Assembly (NCBI RefSeq): GCF_014636495.1
Contig: NZ_BMEM01000004.1
Location: 1-35,909, forward strand
Length of the DNA stretch: 35,909 bases
Direction of reading: 5' to 3'
Origin: Ornithinimicrobium tianjinense
GTDB lineage: Bacteria > Actinomycetota > Actinomycetes > Actinomycetales > Dermatophilaceae
This document shows, piece by piece, positions 26,558 to 35,909 of this stretch. Position numbers and translations under genes: made by a program. Below the pieces are notes generated by a model that was not told the DNA's origin, made no database searches, and was given only the letters and a program-made list of their open reading frames with translations. Every line of letters starts with the position of its first letter. Position 1 is the first letter of the stretch.

Positions 26558-27028
26558 TCACCAGCGGTAGTGCGCGAACGCCTTGTTGGCGTCAGCCATC
26601 TTGTGGGTGTCCTCGCGACGCTTCACCGCGGCGCCCAGGCCGTTGCTCGCGTCCAGGATCTCGTTCATCAGACGCTCGGTCATCGTCTTCTCACGACGCT
26701 GACGCGAGTAACCGACCAGCCAGCGCAGGGCGAGGGTGGTCGAGCGGTTCGGCTTGACCTCGACCGGGACCTGGTAGGTCGCACCGCCGACGCGGCGGGA
26801 CTTGACCTCGAGGGCGGGCTTGACGTTGTCGAGCGCGCGCTTGAGGGTCTGCACCGGGTCGGTGCCGGTCTTGGCGCGGCAGCCCTCGAGGGCGCCGTAG
26901 ACGATGCGCTCGGCGGTGGACTTCTTGCCGTCCAGCAGGATCTTGTTGACCAGCTGGGTCACCAGCTGCGACCCGTAGACCGGGTCCTGGATCAGCGGGC
27001 GCTTGGGAGCGGGGCCCTTACGAGGCAT
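26558..27028 (-). CDS. rpsG: 30S ribosomal protein S7
   Basis: S7 starts assembly of the 30S head and touches the E-site tRNA. The 156-residue protein starts [20 protein letters not shown] and contains [22 protein letters not shown] and the C-terminal [21 protein letters not shown], all typical in length and sequence. The ATG overlaps the rpsL stop by one base (TAATG), so the pair is coupled. In E. coli S7 represses the str operon; no equivalent site was recognised. Confidence 0.98.
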   Translation of the reverse strand: MPRKGPAPKRPLIQDPVYGSQLVTQLVNKILLDGKKSTAERIVYGALEGCRAKTGTDPVQTLKRALDNVKPALEVKSRRVGGATYQVPVEVKPNRSTTLALRWLVGYSRQRREKTMTERLMNEILDASNGLGAAVKRREDTHKMADANKAFAHYRW

Positions 27029-27402
27029 TACTTCTTCTCCTTCTTGGCGCCGTAGCGGGAGCGGGACTGGTTGCGACCCTTGACGCCCTGGGTGTCCAGG
27101 GACCCGCGGATGATCTTGTAACGGACACCGGGAAGGTCCTTCACGCGGCCGCCGCGCACGAGCACCATCGAGTGCTCCTGCAGGTTGTGGCCGACGCCCG
27201 GGATGTAGGCCGTGACCTCGACGCCGCTGGTGAGGCGCACACGGGCGACCTTGCGGAGGGCGGAGTTCGGCTTCTTGGGGGTGGTGGTGTAGACGCGGGT
27301 GCAGACGCCGCGGCGCTGCGGGTTGCCCTTCAGGGCCGGGGAGTTGGTCTTCTTGACCTTGTCCGCGCGGCCCTTGCGGACGAGCTGGTTGATCGTGGGC
27401 AC
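27028..27402 (-). CDS. rpsL: 30S ribosomal protein S12
   Basis: S12 sits at the decoding centre and sets accuracy. The 124-residue product starts at the GTG at 27402 ([11 protein letters not shown]), the family N-terminus. A longer upstream frame is not coding. The streptomycin-relevant [13 protein letters not shown] and [13 protein letters not shown] segments keep the wild-type lysines (K43 and K88 in the usual numbering), so no resistance change is seen. It heads the str cluster behind a leader of about 265 nt. Confidence 0.97.
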   Translation of the reverse strand: MPTINQLVRKGRADKVKKTNSPALKGNPQRRGVCTRVYTTTPKKPNSALRKVARVRLTSGVEVTAYIPGVGHNLQEHSMVLVRGGRVKDLPGVRYKIIRGSLDTQGVKGRNQSRSRYGAKKEKK

Positions 27403-27673
27403 TGATGCTCTTCTCAGTCGATGTGGTCGTGCGGTCCCCCGCCCGGGTGCACCGGCCGGCTTCACGCTCCTTGGCTTCTGCGCTCCGCACCCCCGGTCGG
27501 GAGCGACGGACACGCTGCTCTCCCCTGCACTTCCCGGCGGCCCGCCCGTGGTGCACTATGTGCAGACACGGGATGGGGCCGGACGGACTGCCCGGCGAGA
27601 GGTGGTGTGCGCGACGCCCGGCTGGGCCGGGGCGTCCACGCGCATGCGGGACCTAGCCCACACACGGTTCTCC

Positions 27674-27702
27674 AGACTACCGGCACGTGCCCAGCCAGCC
27701 AA
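27674..27702 (-). promoter_or_regulatory. str operon promoter (rpsL)
   Basis: The minus strand has TTGGCT (27697-27702) and TAGTCT (27674-27679), spacer 17 bp, preceded by CTGATT. It fits the same layout as the rRNA, S10 and rpoB promoters, with TTGG in the -35 and TAnnnT in the -10. Confidence 0.6.
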
Positions 27703-27925
27703 ATCAGTGGCTCACCCTCCCCGCGCGCCTCGCACCACCATCCCCAGCCGCTCCCCCTCGGTGTTCCGCCGGGGTGGCAGACACGCCGGGTTCGGTCGTG
27801 CAGGTTCGGTTGTGCAGGATCCGTGCCGGAGCGCGCGACACGCCGCAACGATCTGCGCACGGTGCACGACACGCCGGGCGGCGTCGAACCGGGCTGACCG
27901 CAGCCCGGACCCCGGGAGACGACGA

Positions 27926-27962
27926 GGGGCGGGTATGCCGTGAGTCACGGCATACCCGCCCC
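27926..27962 (-). terminator. Terminator of rpoBC, built from two GGTATGCCG copies
   Basis: GGGGCGGGTATGCCGTGA (27926-27943) and its exact complement (27945-27962) give an 18-bp perfect arm, closing in practice on a small loop. It begins 41 nt past the rpoC stop. Each arm holds one copy of the GGTATGCCG motif. No U-run follows. Confidence 0.75.
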
Positions 27963-28003
27963 TGGCGGTGCTCAGGTGGCCGGTCCGGGGACCGGCGTCA
28001 GCG

Positions 28004-31930
<3,927 letters not shown>

Positions 31931-31974
31931 CGTGTGCCTTCTTTCTCAGGTATGCGTAAGACTCAAGTTGTGTT

Positions 31975-32050
31975 GGCGCCGGGCGTGCCTCGGACGGGCT
32001 GCGCCCGGCGCCTTTCGTCAGGTGTGACAGGGCGCTTCGCGCCGTCACAC
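31975..32050 (-). other. Two hairpins between rpoB and rpoC
   Basis: GTGTGAC (32022-32028) pairs with GTCACAC (32044-32050) across the rpoB stop codon, with inner GGCG/CGCC. Then GGCGCCGGGCG (31975-31985) pairs with CGCCCGGCGCC (32002-32012), an 11-bp stem. They lie inside a cotranscribed pair, so processing, pausing or balance of the two subunits is more likely than full termination. Confidence 0.55.
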
Positions 32051-35000
32051 CTCCTCGACCGAGGCGGGCTCGCGACGGCTCAGGTCGATCCCGAGCTCCT
32101 CCGCGGCGCGGAACACCTCGGTGTCCGACTCGCGCAGGTCGATCTGCGTGCCGTCGGAGGAGAGGACCTCGACGTTCAGGCAGAGCGACTGCATCTCCTT
32201 GATGAGCACCTTGAAGGACTCCGGGATGCCCGGCTCGGGCACGTTGTCGCCCTTGACGATCGACTCGTAGACCTTGACGCGACCGGTCACGTCGTCGGAC
32301 TTGATGGTCAGCAGCTCCTGGAGGGCGTAGGCGGCGCCGTAGGCCTCCAGGGCCCAGACCTCCATCTCGCCGAAGCGCTGGCCACCGAACTGGGCCTTAC
32401 CACCGAGCGGCTGCTGGGTGATCATCGAGTACGGACCCGTGCTGCGCGCGTGGATCTTGTCGTCCACCAAGTGGTGCAGCTTGAGGATGTACATGTAGCC
32501 GACCGACACCGGGTCCGGGTAGGGCTCGCCGGTGCGACCGTCGAACAGGCGGGCCTTGCCGCCCCGGTCGATGAGCCGCTGACCGTCGCGCGTCTCCAGG
32601 GTGGAGTCGAGCAGACCGGCGATCTCCTCCTCGCGGGCACCGTCGAAGACGGGGCTGGCGACGCGGGTGCGCGGACCGGCCTCGCGGGCGTCGCCCGGGA
32701 TGAGCTCGGCCCACTCCGGCTCGCCCTCGATCTTCCAGCCCTGCGCCGCGGCCCAGCCGAGGTGCAGCTCGAGGATCTGGCCGATGTTCATTCGACCGGG
32801 CACGCCGAGGGGGTTGAGCACGACGTCGACCGGCGTGCCGTCCTCGAGGAACGGCATGTCCTCGACCGGGAGGATCTTGGAGATGACGCCCTTGTTGCCG
32901 TGGCGGCCGGCGAGCTTGTCACCGTCGGTGATCTTGCGCTTGTTCGCGACGTAGACGCGCACCAGCTGGTTGACACCGGGGGCCAGCTCGTCGCCGTCCT
33001 CGCGGTCGAAGACCTTGACACCGATGACGGTGCCGGTCTCGCCGTGCGGCACCTTCATCGAGGTGTCGCGGACCTCGCGGGCCTTCTCGCCGAAAATGGC
33101 GCGCAGCAGGCGCTCCTCCGGGGTCAGCTCGGTCTCACCCTTGGGCGTGACCTTGCCGACGAGCAGGTCGCCGTCGCGGACCTCGGCGCCGATGCGGATG
33201 ATGCCGCGCTCGTCGAGGTCGGCCAGCACGTCCTCGGAGACGTTCGGGATGTCCCGAGTGATCTCCTCCGGACCCAGCTTGGTGTCACGAGCGTCGATCT
33301 CGTGCTCCTCGATGTGGATCGAGGACAGGACGTCGTCCTGCACGATCCGCTGGGAGAGGATGATCGCGTCCTCGTAGTTGTAGCCCTCCCACGGCATGAA
33401 CGCCACGAGCAGGTTGCGGCCCAGCGCCATCTCGCCACCGTCGGTCGCGGGACCGTCGGCGATGAGCTGGTCGGCCTCGACGCGGTCACCGGCGTCCACC
33501 CGGACCTGCTGGTTGTAGCAGTTGCCCTGGTTGGAGCGGGTGAACTTGTTGATCTTGTACGAGGTGTAGGTCCCGTCGTCGTTCGCGACGGTCACCAGGT
33601 CGGCGGAGACCTCCTGGACCACGCCGGACTTGGCGGCCCGCACCACGTCGCCGGAGTCCATGGCGGCGCGGTACTCCATACCCGTGCCGACCAGCGGAGC
33701 CTCGGCGCGCACCAGCGGGACCGCCTGGCGCTGCATGTTGGCGCCCATGAGCGCACGGTTGGCGTCGTCGTGCTCGAGGAAGGGGATCATCGCGGTCGCG
33801 GCGGAGACCATCTGGCGCGCCGAGACGTCCATGTAGTCCACCTCGCCGGCCGGGACGTCGACGGCCTCGCCGTCGCGGGCCCGGACGAGCACGCGCTCGT
33901 CGAGGAAGGTGCCGTCGTCGGCCAGGCTCGCGTTGGCCTGGGCGATGACGAAACGGTCCTCCTCGTCCGCGGACAGGTAGTCCACCTCGTCGGTGACCTT
34001 GCCGTCGACGACGCGACGGTAGGGGGTCTCGACGAAGCCGAAGGGGTTGATCCGGCCGTAGGAGGCGAGCGAGCCGATCAGACCGATGTTCGGGCCTTCA
34101 GGCGTCTCGATCGGGCACATGCGGCCGTAGTGCGAGACGTGGACGTCACGCACCTCCATGCCGGCGCGGTCACGGGACAGACCACCCGGGCCCAGCGCGG
34201 ACAGACGACGCTTGTGCGTCAGCCCGGACAGCGGGTTGTTCTGGTCCATGAACTGCGAGAGCTGGCTGGTGCCGAAGAACTCCTTGATGGAGGCGACGAC
34301 CGGCCGGATGTTGATCAGGGTCTGCGGCGTGATGGCCTCGACGTCCTGGGTCGTCATGCGCTCGCGCACGACGCGCTCCATCCGGGACAGGCCGGTGCGG
34401 ACCTGGTTCTGGATGAGCTCGCCGACGCTGCGCAGACGGCGGTTGCCGAAGTGGTCGATGTCGTCGACCTCGACCGGGATCTCGCCGACCGGCATCGGCA
34501 GCGAGGTCTCGCCGGCGTGCAGCGCGACGAGGTACTTGATCGTGGCGACGATGTCGTCGATGCCGAGGACGGACTCCTCCAGCGGCGCCTGCAGCCCCAG
34601 CTTCTTGTTGATCTTGTAGCGGCCGACCTTGGCGAGGTCGTAGCGCTTGGGGTTGAAGTACAGGTTGTCGAGCAGCGTCTGCGCGGCCTCCTTGGTGGGG
34701 GGCTCGCCCGGGCGCAGCTTGCGGTAGATGTCGAGCAGGGCCTCGTCCTGGTTGGCCGTGTGGTCCTTCTCCAGGGTCGCGCGGATCGACTCGTAGTCGC
34801 CGAACTCCTCGAGGATCTGGGCCTCGGTCCAGCCGAGCGCCTTCAGCAGCACGGTCACGCTCTGCTTGCGCTTGCGGTCGACGCGGACGCCCACCTGGTC
34901 GCGCTTGTCGATCTCGAACTCCAGCCAGGCTCCGCGGCTGGGGATGACCTTGACCGAGAAGATGTCCTTGTCGGAGGTCTTGTCGAGGGCACGCTCGAAG

Positions 35001-35518
35001 TAGACGCCCGGGCTGCGGACCAGCTGGGAGACGACGACGCGCTCGGTGCCGTTGACGATGAAGGTGCCGCGCGGCGTCATGAGCGGGAAGTCGCCCATGA
35101 ACACGGTCTGGCTCTTGATCTCACCCGTGGTGTTGTTGATGAACTCCGCGGTGACGAAGAGCGGCGCGGAGTAGGTCATGTCCTTCTCCTGGCACTCCTC
35201 GACGGAGTACTTCTGCTCCTCGAACCGGTGGTCGCGGAAGCTCAGCGACATGGAGCCGGAGAAGTCCTCGATCGGGGAGATCTCCTCGAAGATCTCCTCC
35301 AGACCGGAGGTGGTGGGGATGTCGTTGCGTCCGTCGGCCTGCGCAGCGGCGACGCGCGACTGCCACGCCTCGTTGCCGAGGAGCCAGTCGAAGCTCTCGG
35401 TCTGCAGGGCGAGCAGGTCGGGAACCTCGAGGGGCTCCCTGATCTTTGCAAAGCTCAGACGGCCAGATGCCGTACGAGCTGTGGACACAGTCTTCTTCGC
35501 AGTGCGCGAGGCAGCCAA
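32045..35518 (-). CDS. rpoB: DNA-directed RNA polymerase subunit beta
   Basis: The 1157-residue beta subunit is complete, from [24 protein letters not shown] to [18 protein letters not shown]. The rifampicin-resistance region (about 34180-34285) reads [18 protein letters not shown] and [14 protein letters not shown], with the Asp, His and Ser usually changed in resistant strains all wild type. The start is a TTG at 35518 with GAAGGACC about 6 nt upstream; the family start AASRTA- follows at once. TTG starts are known for actinobacterial rpoB. The leader from the promoter at 35696-35725 is about 170 nt. Confidence 0.98.
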   Translation of the reverse strand: MAASRTAKKTVSTARTASGRLSFAKIREPLEVPDLLALQTESFDWLLGNEAWQSRVAAAQADGRNDIPTTSGLEEIFEEISPIEDFSGSMSLSFRDHRFEEQKYSVEECQEKDMTYSAPLFVTAEFINNTTGEIKSQTVFMGDFPLMTPRGTFIVNGTERVVVSQLVRSPGVYFERALDKTSDKDIFSVKVIPSRGAWLEFEIDKRDQVGVRVDRKRKQSVTVLLKALGWTEAQILEEFGDYESIRATLEKDHTANQDEALLDIYRKLRPGEPPTKEAAQTLLDNLYFNPKRYDLAKVGRYKINKKLGLQAPLEESVLGIDDIVATIKYLVALHAGETSLPMPVGEIPVEVDDIDHFGNRRLRSVGELIQNQVRTGLSRMERVVRERMTTQDVEAITPQTLINIRPVVASIKEFFGTSQLSQFMDQNNPLSGLTHKRRLSALGPGGLSRDRAGMEVRDVHVSHYGRMCPIETPEGPNIGLIGSLASYGRINPFGFVETPYRRVVDGKVTDEVDYLSADEEDRFVIAQANASLADDGTFLDERVLVRARDGEAVDVPAGEVDYMDVSARQMVSAATAMIPFLEHDDANRALMGANMQRQAVPLVRAEAPLVGTGMEYRAAMDSGDVVRAAKSGVVQEVSADLVTVANDDGTYTSYKINKFTRSNQGNCYNQQVRVDAGDRVEADQLIADGPATDGGEMALGRNLLVAFMPWEGYNYEDAIILSQRIVQDDVLSSIHIEEHEIDARDTKLGPEEITRDIPNVSEDVLADLDERGIIRIGAEVRDGDLLVGKVTPKGETELTPEERLLRAIFGEKAREVRDTSMKVPHGETGTVIGVKVFDREDGDELAPGVNQLVRVYVANKRKITDGDKLAGRHGNKGVISKILPVEDMPFLEDGTPVDVVLNPLGVPGRMNIGQILELHLGWAAAQGWKIEGEPEWAELIPGDAREAGPRTRVASPVFDGAREEEIAGLLDSTLETRDGQRLIDRGGKARLFDGRTGEPYPDPVSVGYMYILKLHHLVDDKIHARSTGPYSMITQQPLGGKAQFGGQRFGEMEVWALEAYGAAYALQELLTIKSDDVTGRVKVYESIVKGDNVPEPGIPESFKVLIKEMQSLCLNVEVLSSDGTQIDLRESDTEVFRAAEELGIDLSRREPASVEEV

Positions 35519-35695
35519 GGATTGGTCCTTCCACGGGCCTGATGGGCGGCTAAGGTCAGGCCACCCCCGGCCGACTCCCGGACACGACGACTCGACGGTG
35601 TCAAGCGCATCAGCCAGTCCGGGTGGGCGGTCGGCGACGCGCGATGCCGTGGGTCAGGTGAGATCGGGGGCAGGTAAAGGGCAGCGCAAAGCGAC

Positions 35696-35725
35696 AGCAT
35701 ACACGCGACAGCCGCACAGGTCCAA
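35696..35725 (-). promoter_or_regulatory. rpoB promoter
   Basis: The minus strand has TTGGAC (35720-35725) and TATGCT (35696-35701), spacer 18 bp, preceded by ATCGA. The -35 and spacer length are identical to the middle rRNA promoter at 218-247. It lies about 180 nt before the TTG start of rpoB. Confidence 0.65.
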
Positions 35726-35726
35726 T

Positions 35727-35760
35727 CGATCTCTCGATCGCGGTCGCTCCGTCGCGACCG
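35727..35760. promoter_or_regulatory. Two adjoining inverted repeats above the rpoB -35
   Basis: CGATC-TCTC-GATCG (35727-35740) touches CGGTCGC-TCCGTC-GCGACCG (35741-35760). Both are perfect. The first is 1 nt from the -35 hexamer. They could bind a regulator, or the second could be a terminator stem for a gene upstream of the window. Confidence 0.45.
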
Positions 35761-35845
35761 GACCTGCGCTCCCTCCCCCCGAGGTTCGGCGTAGCAACTG
35801 TGGACCCTCGCCCGCCCGTTCGTCAAGCCGACCCTCCCCCGTGCT

Positions 35846-35901
35846 GTGGAACGACCGTTGTGGAACGACCGTTGTGGAACGACCACTGTGGAACGACCAC
35901 G
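35846..35901. repeat. Four tandem copies of a 14-bp repeat
   Basis: Copies start at 35846, 35860, 35874 and 35888. The first two are GTGGAACGACCGTT. The last two read GTGGAACGACCAC plus one base and so become small inverted repeats (GTGG-AACGA-CCAC). They lie 120 bp above the rpoB -35. The fourth copy is close to the window end, so further copies may follow beyond it. Confidence 0.85.
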
Positions 35902-35909
35902 GGCGGGGT

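Larger units (their letters stand above)
27403..28003 (-). other. Gene-free region between rpoC and rpsL
   Basis: This 601-nt gap has the rpoBC terminator at 27926-27962 and the str promoter at 27674-27702. The leader of about 265 nt before rpsL includes a hairpin around 27613-27636 (GACGCC/GGCGTC with one bulge inside). The stretch 27703-27925 shows nothing I can support as a gene. Short open frames in it lack ribosome binding sites and family resemblance. Confidence 0.55.
35519..35909 (-). other. Gene-free region: rpoB leader, promoter and upstream repeats
   Basis: This 391-nt stretch has a leader hairpin GGCCTGA/TCAGGCC (35536-35562), the promoter at 35696-35725, two inverted repeats directly above it (35727-35760) and a 14-bp tandem repeat at the right edge (35846-35901). 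No coding frame is credible. In related genomes rplJ-rplL lies further upstream, but nothing of it is visible here. Confidence 0.6.

Noticed and set aside
35846-35901. Tandem 14-bp repeats as a CRISPR array
   Set aside because: The repeats abut without unique spacers and no cas genes are present.
35846-35901. DnaA box cluster
   Set aside because: Units read TGTGGAACG, which differ from TGTGGATAA/TGTGGACAA at the 3' part. An origin near rpoB is not expected.

Overview
The window comes from the chromosome of a high-GC actinobacterium. It holds almost the whole transcription and translation gene superblock, with every gene on the minus strand. The best guess is the Intrasporangiaceae/Ornithinimicrobiaceae part of Micrococcales. 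This rests on the actinobacterial gene order, the actinobacterial coiled-coil insertion in RpoC, a zinc-type S14, a short LID-less adenylate kinase, Arg/Asp-rich tails on S3 and S5, and an L17 carrying a C-terminal module that resembles the 'sunset' domain. No taxonomic search could be run, so genus is open.

Read along the minus strand (high to low coordinates): rpoB-rpoC, led by a promoter with inverted repeats and a 14-bp tandem repeat further upstream; a perfect 18-bp terminator stem; the str cluster rpsL-rpsG-fusA-tuf; a terminator; a single yceI-family gene that looks leaderless; the S10 cluster rpsJ-rplC-rplD-rplW-rplB-rpsS-rplV-rpsC-rplP-rpmC-rpsQ; a hairpin pair at the classical S10/spc boundary; rplN-rplX-rplE-rpsN-rpsH-rplF-rplR-rpsE-rpmD-rplO; a perfect 15-bp terminator stem; secY-adk-map; a new promoter, then infA-rpmJ-rpsM-rpsK-rpsD-rpoA-rplQ; a terminator; truA; a medium-chain dehydrogenase; and a cystine/polar amino acid ABC transporter (binding protein, permease, ATPase).

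The left 400 bases hold no gene. They carry three tandem promoters facing left and a leader segment of the kind that precedes actinobacterial 16S rRNA, so an rRNA operon very probably begins just beyond the left edge. Supply of RNA polymerase, ribosomal proteins, elongation factors and probably rRNA is therefore laid out on one strand.

The coding content is conserved housekeeping, and I see no tRNA, CRISPR, phage, IS element or obvious new enzyme system. The unusual signals lie between the genes. (1) A 9-mer, GGTATGCCG/CGGCATACC, occurs 11 times, 8 of them in gaps and several inside or beside terminators. (2) A shared promoter design, (C)GGATT(T)GG plus TAnnnT at 17-19 bp, recurs before rRNA, rpoB, rpsL, rpsJ and infA. 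(3) GC-rich hairpin clusters sit inside several operons. (4) Tandem and inverted repeats lie upstream of rpoB.
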